The notes: generated by a model not told the origin, from the sequence alone. DNA of 64,000 nt from Pseudomonadota bacterium (GCA_023433705.1 JAEYUC010000014.1:62001-126000); one strand, 5' to 3'. Numbered from the stretch's first letter, positions 7,603 to 16,545 are shown. Made by a program: numbers and translations.

Positions 7603-9117
7603 ATGGGGACCGCACGCGTGGCGAGCCGCGCGCAGATCGGACTATCCGCGCCGCGCGTGGAAGTCGAAGTTCACCTCGGCGGAGGCCTGCCGACATTCTC
7701 GATCGTCGGGTTGCCCGCGGTCGCGGTGAAGGAAAGCAAGGATCGAGTACGCGCCGCGCTCGTCAACTCCGGTTTCGATTTTCCCGCCGGCCGCATCACC
7801 GTGAATCTGTCGCCGGCCGATCTACCGAAGGAAGGTTGTCGCTACGACCTGCCGATCGCGCTGGGCATCCTGCTCGCGTCCTCGCAGATACGCCTCGACG
7901 AAATCACGCTCGAGGAAACCGAGTTCTACGGGGAGTTGGGCCTCGCGGGCGAACTCAAGCCGGTCAAGGGCGTGCTGCTCGCCGCCGCGCATGCGCGGCG
8001 GGAGTCGCGTCGTGTCGTCGTGCCCGCGGCGAATCTCGCCGAGGCGAAACTCGCCGAACCCGTGGCCGCGCATGGAGCAAGAACCTTGTTAGCCGCCTGC
8101 GATGCGAGCCGCGTTGATGAACAAACGCCGTCGTCGAGCGACGGAATGATGGCAGCCGTCGCGAGCATTCCGGATCTCGCGGACGTCAGGGGGCAGGCTT
8201 CCGCAAAGCGCGCGCTGCTGATCGCGGCGGCCGGCGGACACAGTTTGCTGCTCATCGGTCCACCAGGCACCGGAAAGAGCATGCTCGCGCAACGCCTGCC
8301 GGGACTGTTGCCTCCGCTGCGTCCCGACGAGGCGCTCGACGTGGCCGCGATCGCTTCGGTGACGGGGCGCGGATTCGACGTGCACGAATTCGGAAAGCGC
8401 CCGTTCCGCGCGCCGCATCACAGCGCATCCGCGAGCGCCATCATCGGCGGCGGACCGCGCGCGCTTCCCGGAGAAGTGAGCCTGGCGCATCGCGGAGTGT
8501 TGTTCCTGGACGAGCTGCCGGAATTCAATCGCGCGGTGCTCGAGTCGTTGCGCGAGCCGCTCGAATCCGGCCACGTGTCGATCGCGCGCGCCGCGTTGCG
8601 CGTGGAATATCCCGCGCGATTCCAGCTCGTGGCCGCGATGAACCCATGCCCGTGCGGATACCTCGGCGACAACTCCGGTCGGTGCCGCTGTCCACCCGGC
8701 GTCGTCGCGCGTTATCGCTCGCGCGTCTCGGGACCGCTGCTCGATCGAATCGATCTGCGAGTCGAAGTACCCGCGCTGTCGAGCGAGGAATTGCTCGAGG
8801 ACACGACGCCCGCTCACGGCCAATGGTCTTCGGCTCGCGTGGCGGAGCGAATTCGCGCCGCGCATGAGCTGCAGATCGCGCGTTCGGGTGTGCTCAATGC
8901 CGCGCTCGTCGGCCGCGACGCGCAGAAGTTGTGCAGGCTGGATCGGCTCGGAAAAAGATTGCTCGGGCAGGCGCGCGCCAAACTCGGGATGTCGGCGCGG
9001 GGGATCCATCGCGTGCTGCGCGTCGCGCGCACGATCGCGGACCTGGAAAACGAAACGGGCCCGATCGGGCCCGTTCATCTCGCCGAAGCCATGCAGCTGC
9101 GGCGCGCGATCGAGTGA
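7603..9117 (+). CDS. yifB: YifB/ComM family Mg-chelatase-like AAA ATPase
   Basis: A 504-residue protein. The N-terminal ChlI-like domain (about 1-190) begins with VASRAQIGLSAPRVEVEVHLGGGLPTF-type sequence, followed by an AAA+ module with Walker A GPPGTGKS near residue 222 and Walker B GVLFLDELPEF near 300. A Cys-rich loop, CPCGYLGDNSGRCRC, follows, then a C-terminal Mg-chelatase helical domain. ComM, the studied homologue, is a hexameric helicase that promotes branch migration in natural transformation. Start chosen because GGGAGG precedes the ATG by five bases. Confidence 0.93.
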   Translation: MGTARVASRAQIGLSAPRVEVEVHLGGGLPTFSIVGLPAVAVKESKDRVRAALVNSGFDFPAGRITVNLSPADLPKEGCRYDLPIALGILLASSQIRLDEITLEETEFYGELGLAGELKPVKGVLLAAAHARRESRRVVVPAANLAEAKLAEPVAAHGARTLLAACDASRVDEQTPSSSDGMMAAVASIPDLADVRGQASAKRALLIAAAGGHSLLLIGPPGTGKSMLAQRLPGLLPPLRPDEALDVAAIASVTGRGFDVHEFGKRPFRAPHHSASASAIIGGGPRALPGEVSLAHRGVLFLDELPEFNRAVLESLREPLESGHVSIARAALRVEYPARFQLVAAMNPCPCGYLGDNSGRCRCPPGVVARYRSRVSGPLLDRIDLRVEVPALSSEELLEDTTPAHGQWSSARVAERIRAAHELQIARSGVLNAALVGRDAQKLCRLDRLGKRLLGQARAKLGMSARGIHRVLRVARTIADLENETGPIGPVHLAEAMQLRRAIE

Positions 9118-9121
9118 ATGC

Positions 9122-9634
9122 TTACTGGGCGAGCTCGACCATGTGGTCGACAGCCTGGCGGACGAGATCATCCGGCCACGCCGTCTGACCCCCCTTCGCG
9201 GGCATCACGCCGGTCTTGCCGTTGAAGCCTTCCAGCGCGTGCTTGTAGAGAGTGTCCTTGCCTTGGGCGACCCGAGGTCCCCACGCACCCTTGTCGCCAG
9301 CCTTCGGCGCACCCGCGAGGCCCGTACCGTGGCAGGTAGCGCAGCCTTCGGCGTAAGCAGCGGTGCCATCCGCGGGCAGAGCCCGGGCCGGAGCGGCAGG
9401 TCCCGCACTCTCGATCTTCAGCGCCGAGTTGTCCTGGCCGGCGATCGCCACGCGTGCGACGGGCTGCAGCCGGTCCTCGACACTGGCCAGGAAACGCGGG
9501 TCGCGCGTCACCTGCTTGACCTGGTGTTCGGCGCCGACGTGGCGCGCGAGCACGAAAAGGCCGATGGTCACGGCAAACAAAATGCCCAGCACGAGGCTGA
9601 AATTATTGAAGAAATGGGAGTCCTGCTTACTCAT
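9122..9634 (-). CDS. Membrane-anchored class I c-type cytochrome (cytochrome c5-like)
   Basis: A 170-residue protein with an uncleaved N-terminal membrane helix (FSLVLGILFAVTIGLFVLA, residues 12-30) and a periplasmic c-type heme domain. The heme site is CATCH at 98-102, and the likely axial Met is in GVMPAKGG. The pattern ADGTAAYAEGCATCHGTGLAGAP and the C-terminal DDLVRQAVDHMVELA match cytochrome c5 proteins. It is likely a small electron carrier to a terminal oxidase. It is convergent with yifB (four bases between stops). Confidence 0.9.
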   Translation of the reverse strand: MSKQDSHFFNNFSLVLGILFAVTIGLFVLARHVGAEHQVKQVTRDPRFLASVEDRLQPVARVAIAGQDNSALKIESAGPAAPARALPADGTAAYAEGCATCHGTGLAGAPKAGDKGAWGPRVAQGKDTLYKHALEGFNGKTGVMPAKGGQTAWPDDLVRQAVDHMVELAQ

Positions 9635-9661
9635 GGGCGCGAAGTATATCTATGTGAAAAC

Positions 9662-9738
9662 TGGCGCGCCCGACAGGATTCGAACCTGTGACCTACGGTT
9701 TCGGAAACCGTCACTCTATCCAGCTGAGCTACGGGCGC
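9662..9738 (-). tRNA. tRNA-Arg (anticodon CCG)
   Basis: A full 77-nucleotide cloverleaf on the minus strand: acceptor arm GCGCCCG with CGGGCGC, discriminator G and an encoded CCA end; anticodon stem ACGGT/ACCGT with loop TTCCGAA giving anticodon CCG, which reads CGG (Arg); TPsiC arm with GGTTCGAATCC. It sits alone between cytochrome c5 and corA. Confidence 0.96.
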
Positions 9739-9759
9739 GGGACTGCGGATTCTAGCCGG

Positions 9760-10734
9760 TCAGAGCCACCGTTTCCGCTTGAAGTAGAGGAATGGGCCGA
9801 TCGCGGAGACCAGCATCAGTCCCAGCGCGGCCCAGAAGCCCCAGCGTTCGTGCAGCCAGGGGATCTGGTCGAAATTCATGCCGTAAACGGCCCCGATGAC
9901 CGATGGGGGCAGCAGGAATACGGTCACGACCGAGAAGATCTTGAGGATGTTGTTCTGGTCGATGTTAATGAGGCCCAGCGTGGCATCGAGAATGAACGCC
10001 ACTTTCGTACCGAGGAACGACGCGTGGTCGCTCATCGCCATGACGTCGCGGGCGACGGTGCGAAACCTGCCCCGAACCTCCTGTGACATCGGCACCGTCG
10101 TGCTCTGCTGCAGGAAGGTCAGCATGCGGCCGAGGCTCACGAGACTCTCGCGGGCCTTGGAAATGAGATCGCCGTTCTGGCCGAGGCGCTCGAGAATGTT
10201 GCGGAAGTCGCGCATGGCGCCGCGCCTGCGCCGCGAGGCGCTGAAGACTTCGGCGGAAGCGGCGTCCAGATCGGTAGCCGCGCGTTCGATGACGTCGGCC
10301 ACCCGGTTGACGATTGCCTCCACGAGCCCCGCGAGCAGCGCGGGGGGCGAATTGCACGAGTTCGGATGCCGTTCCGCGTACGCGATGAAACGGCGGAACG
10401 GCAGCGGGTCCACATAGCGATTCGTCACGAGCTTGGCGCTCGAGAGGATGAACGTGATTTGCGTGCTCTCCGGCAGATCGGAATCGAGCTTCGTGATCAC
10501 GGTCGCGGTCATGTAGAGCGCGCCGTTCTCCTCGTAGAGCCGATTCGAGGACTCGATCTCGCGCATTTCATCGCGGGTCGGAACTTCGATGGCCAGGAAG
10601 CTTTCAACCTGCCGCTCTTCGGACGGCGTCGGCTCGAGCAGATCGAGCCAGATGGCATCGGGCGGAATCGCGGAACCGGCGCGCAACTCGAAGCGCGCGA
10701 GCCCCTGGGGCTGTGGGATGAAGGCGCTCAGCAT
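9760..10734 (-). CDS. corA: Magnesium/cobalt transporter CorA
   Basis: A 324-residue CorA channel. The cytoplasmic N-terminal domain is followed by the long stalk helix and two C-terminal membrane helices (NILKIFSVVTVFLLPPSVIGAVYGMNF and WGFWAALGLMLVSAIGPFLYF), with the diagnostic pore motif YGMNF and a basic C terminus (KRKRW). It allows pentameric Mg2+ uptake across the inner membrane. It is transcribed alone on the minus strand after dsbA, with 38 bases between them. Confidence 0.95.
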   Translation of the reverse strand: MLSAFIPQPQGLARFELRAGSAIPPDAIWLDLLEPTPSEERQVESFLAIEVPTRDEMREIESSNRLYEENGALYMTATVITKLDSDLPESTQITFILSSAKLVTNRYVDPLPFRRFIAYAERHPNSCNSPPALLAGLVEAIVNRVADVIERAATDLDAASAEVFSASRRRRGAMRDFRNILERLGQNGDLISKARESLVSLGRMLTFLQQSTTVPMSQEVRGRFRTVARDVMAMSDHASFLGTKVAFILDATLGLINIDQNNILKIFSVVTVFLLPPSVIGAVYGMNFDQIPWLHERWGFWAALGLMLVSAIGPFLYFKRKRWL

Positions 10735-10772
10735 TTACGCGCCGCGTGCTGCATGCCCTTGCGTGGCCGCGC

Positions 10773-11441
10773 TCAGCGCGCGCGCTCGCTCGCCGCGAGA
10801 TCGTCGACCAAGGAGAGGAGGGTGCCCGGCGAGCCACCGGCCATCGTGACCGTCGTAGTGTATTTGCCGTTGACGATCAGCATCGGCACGCTCCCGACGC
10901 TGAATCGTTGCGTGACTTCCTGGGCACGCTCGAGGTTCTTGGCCACGGCCTCCGAATCGTACGCGGCGTTGAAATCCTTCTCCGATACACCGTGGTTCTT
11001 GAGGAATGCCAGGTGCATGGCGCGCGCCGCGTCGTCGTCGTTGCTATTGGTCGCGAGCATCTTCCCTTCGCGGTGAATCGCGTCGAACACCTTCGCGTGC
11101 AGGTCCGAACGGTCGAGCGCCTGCAGCGTGTAGAAGAGTTTCGCGTGCTGGCGGTGCGGCGGCCCCCACATCACCGGCGTACGGCGAAAATCGATGTACC
11201 CCGCCTTCGTCTCGCGCCAGTTCTCGAGAGTCGGATCGAGCGCGTAGCAATGGCCGCAGCCGTACCAGAACACCTCGTTCACGTCGACGCGTCCGCGCGC
11301 CGACGCCGGCTGCGGTGACGGGACCACGTTGTAGTTCGTCCCGGCGCGCCACTTGCCGACGGACGCCGCCCCCGGGTTGTCAGCGGACGCGGCGACCGAA
11401 GCTATCAGTCCCAGTGCGAGCAGACGTAAGGCGCGAGTCAT
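10773..11441 (-). CDS. dsbA: Thiol:disulfide interchange protein DsbA
   Basis: A 222-residue periplasmic oxidoreductase. A signal peptide (ALRLLALGLIASVAASA) is followed by a thioredoxin fold with active site Cys62-Gly-His-Cys65 and the cis-Pro loop GSVPMLIVNGKY. It introduces disulphide bonds into exported proteins. The upstream gene is cytochrome c4, 25 bases away and in the same direction; c4 and dsbA are also neighbours next to engB and polA in pseudomonads. Confidence 0.94.
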   Translation of the reverse strand: MTRALRLLALGLIASVAASADNPGAASVGKWRAGTNYNVVPSPQPASARGRVDVNEVFWYGCGHCYALDPTLENWRETKAGYIDFRRTPVMWGPPHRQHAKLFYTLQALDRSDLHAKVFDAIHREGKMLATNSNDDDAARAMHLAFLKNHGVSEKDFNAAYDSEAVAKNLERAQEVTQRFSVGSVPMLIVNGKYTTTVTMAGGSPGTLLSLVDDLAASERAR

Positions 11442-11466
11442 TAGCGGATCCTCGCGGGATGCTGCT

Positions 11467-12135
11467 TCAGCGCAGCCCCTGCAGGTACGACGCCAGGTTG
11501 CGGATGTCTTCGGGCGAGAGCCGCTCGGCGATCGTGGTCATCATCGCGCTGTTGCGCGTCGCGTGAACCTTCGCCGGATCGGCGCCATCGCGATAGCGGT
11601 TCTGCGAGTGGTAATCCTGCAGCTGTTTCACCGTGTACACGGAATGTTGCGCGCGCAGCGCGGGGTATCCGGATGCGGGATTGCCCTTGCCGGCCGGGCC
11701 GTGGCACGCGGTGCAGGCCGGAATGTTCCGGGCGGGGTCGCCGGACTTGTAGAGCGCCTCGCCGGCCTTCCAGTACGACGGATCCGCTTCGAGCCCGGTC
11801 GGGGTCTGCTTGGAGAAGTACTCCGCCAGATCCGCGAAGTCCTGTTCCGTCAGGTTCGCGATGACCGGGTACATGATCTCGTTGATGCGCTGGCGCGACT
11901 TGAACATATCGAGCTGCTCGCGGATGTACGCGGCGTTCTGCCCGGCCAGGCTGGGCCACTCCGGGTTCACGCTGTTGCCATTTACACCATGGCACGCGGT
12001 GCACACTGCGGCCTTGGCCTCTCCGGCCGCGGCATCACCCATGGGAGCATCTGCTGCACTTGCGGGAATGGCCAAACCGAGCAGGGTGCAGACGAGCGCG
12101 GCGCCAAAGGGCACGGAAAATCTTCTCTCAATCAT
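11467..12135 (-). CDS. Diheme cytochrome c4
   Basis: A 222-residue periplasmic cytochrome with a signal peptide (AALVCTLLGLAIPASAA) and two class I heme domains: CTACH at 45-49 and a second CTACH in IPACTACHGPAG, each with its own later Met (IMYPVIAN and MMTTIAERL regions). It is an electron donor to terminal oxidases such as cbb3. I chose Met of MIERRFSVP because the longer GTG frame adds a non-signal extension. Divergent from engB, with 70 bases between starts. Confidence 0.93.
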   Translation of the reverse strand: MIERRFSVPFGAALVCTLLGLAIPASAADAPMGDAAAGEAKAAVCTACHGVNGNSVNPEWPSLAGQNAAYIREQLDMFKSRQRINEIMYPVIANLTEQDFADLAEYFSKQTPTGLEADPSYWKAGEALYKSGDPARNIPACTACHGPAGKGNPASGYPALRAQHSVYTVKQLQDYHSQNRYRDGADPAKVHATRNSAMMTTIAERLSPEDIRNLASYLQGLR

Positions 12136-12205
12136 GATCTTGCGGGGCTCCGAGGAAGGCGGCGAATTGTACACTAGCCGGCTTTAGGGGAGCGCGAGCC
12201 TTGAA

Positions 12206-12787
12206 ATGAGCCAGTTTCCGAACGTGCGCTTCCTGCTTTCCGTGGCCGACGCCCGGCAGTTCCCGCCCGATGAGGGTCGCGAAGTGGCGTTCGCGGGACG
12301 GTCCAACGCGGGCAAGTCGAGCGCCATCAACACGATCCTCGTGCGCAATGGGCTCGCGCGCACCAGCAAGACCCCGGGCCGGACCAAACTACTCAATTTC
12401 TTCGAAGTCGGCGAAGGCCGACGCATCATCGATCTTCCCGGCTACGGATTCGCGCGGGCATCCCCCGCGGAACGCGCCCAGTGGACCCGGCTCATAGAAA
12501 CCCTGCCGCGCCGCGCATGCCTCGCGGGACTATTCCTGATCGTGGATATCCGCCGCGGCTTGAAAGACGAGGATGTTCAGCTGGTCCACTGGGCCTCAGC
12601 CGCGAATTGGCAGGTACATGTGCTTTTGACCAAAGCGGACAAGCTCAATCAGCGGGAACGTTCCGCCGCCCTCAAGGAAACGGAGCAGTTGTTGCTGCCC
12701 GGGATGACCGCCCAGGTTTTCTCTGCCCCCGACAAACTGGGCGTCCAGACCGCCCAGAAACGCCTGGTAGAACTTCTTAATAATTAA
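12206..12787 (+). CDS. engB: Ribosome biogenesis GTP-binding protein EngB (YihA/YsxC)
   Basis: A 193-residue TRAFAC GTPase with G1 GRSNAGKSS (31-39), a switch I Thr in SKTPGRTKLLNFF, G3 DLPGYGFA and G4 TKAD. It acts late in large-subunit assembly. Length and the N-terminal extension (FPNVRFLLSVADARQFP) are typical. Its stop is followed at once by a twin-hairpin repeat, and the polA locus lies convergently beyond, the same neighbourhood that carries spf (Spot 42) in E. coli and ersA in Pseudomonas. Confidence 0.95.
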   Translation: MSQFPNVRFLLSVADARQFPPDEGREVAFAGRSNAGKSSAINTILVRNGLARTSKTPGRTKLLNFFEVGEGRRIIDLPGYGFARASPAERAQWTRLIETLPRRACLAGLFLIVDIRRGLKDEDVQLVHWASAANWQVHVLLTKADKLNQRERSAALKETEQLLLPGMTAQVFSAPDKLGVQTAQKRLVELLNN

Positions 12788-12790
12788 TGG

Positions 12791-12832
12791 ACGGGGCCGC
12801 TTCGGCCCCGTGAGAAGTGGGGCGCCAGCCCC
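12791..12832 (+). repeat. Twin-hairpin repeat, copy B
   Basis: Stem ACGGGGCCG/CGGCCCCGT with loop CTT, linker GAGAAGT, then stem GGGGC/GCCCC with loop GCCA. The linker and first loop are identical to copy A at 5201. It lies three bases past the engB stop, and AAAAAA after the second stem suggests it may also help separate the two convergent transcripts. Confidence 0.6.
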
Positions 12833-12833
12833 C

Positions 12834-12868
12834 AAAAAAGAAAGCCCCGGTGGCATAACCACCGGGGC
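12834..12868 (-). terminator. Intrinsic terminator of the OMP/sRNA transcript
   Basis: A perfect ten-base-pair stem, GCCCCGGTGG (12844-12853) with CCACCGGGGC (12859-12868) and loop CATAA, is followed on the minus strand by TTTCTTTTTT. Confidence 0.85.
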
Positions 12869-12960
12869 CAGACTAACCCGGCACAGGTCTCGTGAACCGG
12901 GCTACCCGCTCAGGGAGGGAAGCGGGGAGCGGTTTTACGCGCTCAACAGTTCAGACCCGC
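12834..12960 (-). ncRNA. Candidate structured small RNA (or 3'-UTR RNA) between engB and polA side
   Basis: On the minus strand three hairpins follow each other. First, CCGCTC/GAGCGG (12906-12932) displays a C-rich loop containing TTCCCTCCCT, complementary to Shine-Dalgarno sequences. Second, TAGCCCGG/CCGGGTTA (12874-12904) has an inner CAC/GTG helix. Third comes a strong intrinsic terminator at 12834-12868. No convincing promoter was found, so it could be a processed 3' end of the upstream barrel-protein mRNA. The position matches the Spot 42/ErsA locus of other gammaproteobacteria, but I see no sequence similarity that proves homology. Confidence 0.42.
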
Positions 12961-13027
12961 GACCCCACGGAAAGGTTCCGAGGTTTCTGAAAAAATCCTG
13001 CCGGAAAATCATGTGGTTGCGGTGCGA

Positions 13028-13049
13028 CCTGTAGCGCTGGCGCTACAGG
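13028..13049 (-). other. Hairpin spanning the stop of the barrel-protein gene
   Basis: A nine-base-pair stem CCTGTAGCG/CGCTACAGG with a four-base loop overlaps the stop codon of the outer-membrane protein gene. There is no T tract after it, so transcription may read through towards the terminator at 12834. Confidence 0.5.
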
Positions 13050-13609
13050 AACGTGTACGTGAATCCGAGCGAAATCGTGTCGATGTCGTTGTTCACTTCG
13101 TCGTCGAACGCCTCGGTTTCGAACCGTTCGTATTCGAGGCGCAATCCAATGCTTCCGAAGTGGACTCCCACACCTGCGCCGAAAGTCGGCTCGTAGCCAT
13201 CTTCCGAGACGTTGCCCGCGCCGCTGAGGCGGAACTTCGAGTCCCATCGCACAACGCCCGCGCGCGCGTAGAAATCGACGATTCCGACTTCAGCGAGAAA
13301 GAGCGCGGATGCGGTCAACGCGGTCGACTCGATCGACACGCCACTGCCGTCATCGAAGACCGCATCGCCCAGATCGATGTAGTTGGCTTCGAACGCGAGC
13401 CAGTCGAGGGGACGGAATCCGGCGATCAGCTTGAATGAGTTGTCGTCGAATTTTTCCGAGTCGTTGATGCCGTCGACCGTGACCTTGAAATCAGTCTGGG
13501 TAATGCCGGCGCCGAGGTAAAAGCCGTTGTCCGCGGCCTGCGCCTGCGGGGCCGCGGCGATGAGGGAAAACGTGCCGAGCACGGCGAGCGCGGCGAACTT
13601 CATGTTCAT
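13043..13609 (-). CDS. Small outer-membrane beta-barrel protein
   Basis: A 188-residue protein with a signal peptide (MKFAALAVLGTFSLIAAAPQAQA) and then alternating amphipathic strands of an eight-stranded barrel (NGFYLGAGIT, FKLIAGFRPLDWLAFEANYIDLG, FYARAGVVRW, FGAGVGVHFGSIGLRLEYERF). It ends in the aromatic signature FTYTFL recognised by the BAM complex. Function is unknown; OmpA/OmpX-like porin-family proteins look like this. Start MNMKF is supported by GAGG nine bases upstream. It stands between polA and engB, with the putative small RNA as its 3' continuation. Confidence 0.88.
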   Translation of the reverse strand: MNMKFAALAVLGTFSLIAAAPQAQAADNGFYLGAGITQTDFKVTVDGINDSEKFDDNSFKLIAGFRPLDWLAFEANYIDLGDAVFDDGSGVSIESTALTASALFLAEVGIVDFYARAGVVRWDSKFRLSGAGNVSEDGYEPTFGAGVGVHFGSIGLRLEYERFETEAFDDEVNNDIDTISLGFTYTFL

Positions 13610-13711
13610 GGTGCGAGACCTCACGAGTTGGGAAGCCTGATTAGAGGCGGTAGACCCTTAACAATTCCTGAATGGCCCGTCGAATTGTGACGTGCTCCAC
13701 GCTGGAATTCA

Positions 13712-13740
13712 CGGACTGTCGCGAAGTGCCGACGAGTCCG
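13712..13740 (-). terminator. Possible polA terminator hairpin
   Basis: A bulged hairpin (CGGACT/AGTCCG outer and GTCG/CGAC inner stems) about 27 bases past the polA stop. No clear T run follows it, so its role as terminator is uncertain. Confidence 0.3.
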
Positions 13741-13766
13741 CGGGCCGGCACCCTGTTAGGCACAAA

Positions 13767-16541
13767 CTAGTGAGCTTCGTCCCAGTTCACTCCGTGGCCC
13801 GCGTCGACTTTCAACGGAACGCGCAGGTTGGCCGCGGCCATCATGTGTTCGCGCACCGCGGCGGTCACTTCCTCGAGACGCGCGCTCTCGACCTCGAGTA
13901 CCAGTTCGTCGTGCACCTGCATGATGAGTCGCGCGCCGCGCGGGCGCTCCTCGCACCACGCATCCACCGCGATCATCGCGCGCTTGATGACGTCCGCGGC
14001 CGTACCCTGCATGGGTGCGTTGATCGCGGCGCGTTCAGCTGCCTGCTGGAACTGCTTGTTGCGCGCGTTGATGTCGGGTAGATAGAGCCGCCGGCCGAAG
14101 ACGGTTTCGACGTAGCCCTGCGACTTGGCCTGTGCGCGCGTCTCCTCCATGTACCGTTTCACTCCCGGATAGCGCGCGAAATACAGATCGATGTATTCCT
14201 GCGCCGCGCCGCGCGGGATCGCAAGCTGCTTCGCGAGACCGAACGAACTCATGCCATAGATGAGTCCGAAGTTGATCGCCTTCGCCGAACGGCGCTGGTC
14301 CGCACTGACGGAGTCGAGCGGCACGCCGAAAACCTCGGAAGCCGTCGCCTGGTGGATGTCCCTGTCGCTCGCGAAGGCGCTCAGCAATCCTTCGTCGCCG
14401 GACAGGTGCGCCATGATCCGCAACTCGATCTGCGAATAGTCGGCCGCCAACAGCACGTGCCCGGGCGGCGCGATGAACGCCTGTCGGATCCGTCGTCCTT
14501 CCGGCGTGCGGATCGGAATGTTCTGCAGGTTCGGATCCTGCGACGACAGGCGACCGGTCGCCGCCACGGCCTGGTGGTAACTGGTATGTACGCGGCCCGT
14601 CCGCGGGTTTATCTGCTCGGGTAGTTTGTCGGTGTAGGTCGACTTGAGTTTCGAGAGGCTGCGGTGCTCGAGGATGAGTTTCGGCAGCCGGTAACTCTCG
14701 GCGAGCTCCTCCAGTACGTCTTCGGCCGTCGAGGGCTGGCCGGTGGGCGTCTTGCGCACGACCGGCAACTGCATCTTCTCGAACAGGATGTTGCAAAGCT
14801 GCTTCGGCGAATCGAGGTTGAACGGCGCGCCGGCCTCCTTGTGTGCTTCGGCGAGCACCTCCATCAGGCGTTTAGCGAGTTCGCTGCTCTGGGTCCGCAA
14901 CATCTGGCGGTCGAGCAGCACGCCTCGTTCCTCCATGCGCGTGAGTACCGGCACGAGCGGTTGCTCGACATCCTCGTAGAGTTTCTTCAGTACGGGTTGA
15001 GTCGAGATCTGCGGCCACAGCACTTCGTGCAGGCGCAGCGTCACGTCGGCATCTTCGGCGGAGTATTCCGCCGCCTTGTCCACGGGCACCTGGTTGAATG
15101 GAATCTGCTTGGCTCCCTTGCCGGCAACGTCCTCGTAGTGAATCGTGCGTATCCCGAGATACCGCTCGGCGGCCGAGTCCATGTCGTGTCGCAGGACGCT
15201 GTTCCAGACGTACGACTCGAGCATCGAGTCGAAACGCATGCCCCTGAGCGTGATGCCGTGATTCGCGAGCACGTGCGCGTCGTACTTGAGGTGATGCCCG
15301 ACCTTGGGGCGGTCCGCGGCTTCGAGCAGCGGCTTGAGCTTCGCGAGGCTGGCGTCTCGGTCGAGCTGGTCCGGCGCCCCCGCGTAGTCGTGCCGCAACG
15401 GTAGATAGGCCGCCTTGCCGGGCGCTACCGCGAAGGACACGCCCACGATCTCCGCTTTCGTGTATTCGAGGCTCGTGGTCTCGGTGTCGAACGCGAACAA
15501 CTCCGCGGCCGAGAGGAGCCCGATCCAGTCGTCGAGCTGCGCTTCGGTCGTGATCGTTTCGTAGATGCGGGGCGCGGCGGCGATGATCTGCGCGCCGGAA
15601 CTGATGCCGGGCGCGGCCGGCGCGCCTTCGAGCGCCGGCTTGTCGGTCGCGGCGGGCGCATCCGGCGCGGTGGCCGGCGCGGCTGCGCCGCCATCGAGCT
15701 GCTTGAGCAATGAGCGCAGCTCGAGCTTCGTGTAGAGCGCGCGCAGCGCCCCGGTGTCGGGTTCCCGACGTTTGAGATCCTCGAGTGAGAGCGGCAGCGT
15801 GAGATCCGTGCGGATCTTCGCGAGCTTCCGCGAGAGCTCGAGCGTGGCTAGGCCCGCGCGCAGATTTTCGCCGACCTTTCCGCTGATGTTCGCGGCGTCG
15901 GCCACCAGGGCATCGAGCGTCTGGTACTGACCCAGCCACTTGGCGGCCGTCTTCGGGCCGACCTTGTCGATGCCGGGGATGTTGTCCGAGCTGTCGCCGA
16001 CCAGCGCGAGGTAGTCGATGATCTGCTCGGGAAACACGTCGAACTTCGCCTTCACGCCCGCGCGATCGAGCACCGTGTTGGACATCGTGTTGATGAGCGT
16101 GATGTGCGGCGACACGAGCTGGGCCATGTCCTTGTCGCCGGTGGATATGAGCACGCTGAGATTTTCCTTCGCGGCGACGCAGGCGAGGGTGCCGATGACG
16201 TCGTCCGCTTCCACTCCGGATTCGCGCAGGATCGGCAGGCCCATTCCCTTCACGGCTTCCAGCAGCGGCTCGATCTGCGATCGCAGGTCGTCGGGCATCG
16301 GTGGGCGATGCGCCTTGTATTCGGCGAACAGTTCGTCACGGAACGTCTTTCCCGATGCGTCGAATACGACCGCGATGCGCTGCGGGTCGTAGTCCTTGAG
16401 GAACTTCGACAGCATGTTGAGCACGCCGAAAACCGCGCCGGTCGGTTCGCCGCGCGAGTTGGTGAAGGGCGGAAGCGCGTGAAATGCGCGGTACAGGTAT
16501 GAAGAGCCGTCGACGAGGACGAGGTCGGGACGCGAATTCAT
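13767..16541 (-). CDS. polA: DNA polymerase I
   Basis: A 924-residue full-length Pol I with three domains. The 5'-3' exonuclease comes first (about 1-290, LVLVDGSSYLYRAFHALPP, then GDKDMAQLV and GDSSDNIPGIDKVGPKTA). The 3'-5' proofreading exonuclease follows at about 340-500 and appears active, with FDTETT near residue 350 and YSAEDADVTLRLH. The family A polymerase is C-terminal, with LLAADYSQIELRIMAHLS, the O-helix RRSAKAINFGLIYGMSSFGL and MQVHDELVLEV. It fills gaps in repair and Okazaki-fragment processing. A linker rich in Ala and Pro near 290-330 is species-specific. It follows lptM by four bases. Confidence 0.97.
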   Translation of the reverse strand: MNSRPDLVLVDGSSYLYRAFHALPPFTNSRGEPTGAVFGVLNMLSKFLKDYDPQRIAVVFDASGKTFRDELFAEYKAHRPPMPDDLRSQIEPLLEAVKGMGLPILRESGVEADDVIGTLACVAAKENLSVLISTGDKDMAQLVSPHITLINTMSNTVLDRAGVKAKFDVFPEQIIDYLALVGDSSDNIPGIDKVGPKTAAKWLGQYQTLDALVADAANISGKVGENLRAGLATLELSRKLAKIRTDLTLPLSLEDLKRREPDTGALRALYTKLELRSLLKQLDGGAAAPATAPDAPAATDKPALEGAPAAPGISSGAQIIAAAPRIYETITTEAQLDDWIGLLSAAELFAFDTETTSLEYTKAEIVGVSFAVAPGKAAYLPLRHDYAGAPDQLDRDASLAKLKPLLEAADRPKVGHHLKYDAHVLANHGITLRGMRFDSMLESYVWNSVLRHDMDSAAERYLGIRTIHYEDVAGKGAKQIPFNQVPVDKAAEYSAEDADVTLRLHEVLWPQISTQPVLKKLYEDVEQPLVPVLTRMEERGVLLDRQMLRTQSSELAKRLMEVLAEAHKEAGAPFNLDSPKQLCNILFEKMQLPVVRKTPTGQPSTAEDVLEELAESYRLPKLILEHRSLSKLKSTYTDKLPEQINPRTGRVHTSYHQAVAATGRLSSQDPNLQNIPIRTPEGRRIRQAFIAPPGHVLLAADYSQIELRIMAHLSGDEGLLSAFASDRDIHQATASEVFGVPLDSVSADQRRSAKAINFGLIYGMSSFGLAKQLAIPRGAAQEYIDLYFARYPGVKRYMEETRAQAKSQGYVETVFGRRLYLPDINARNKQFQQAAERAAINAPMQGTAADVIKRAMIAVDAWCEERPRGARLIMQVHDELVLEVESARLEEVTAAVREHMMAAANLRVPLKVDAGHGVNWDEAH

Positions 16542-16545
16542 GCCA

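Noticed and set aside
13028..13049. Hairpin at the end of the barrel gene as an independent terminator
   Set aside because: No T run follows it on the minus strand; the real terminator is at 12834-12868.
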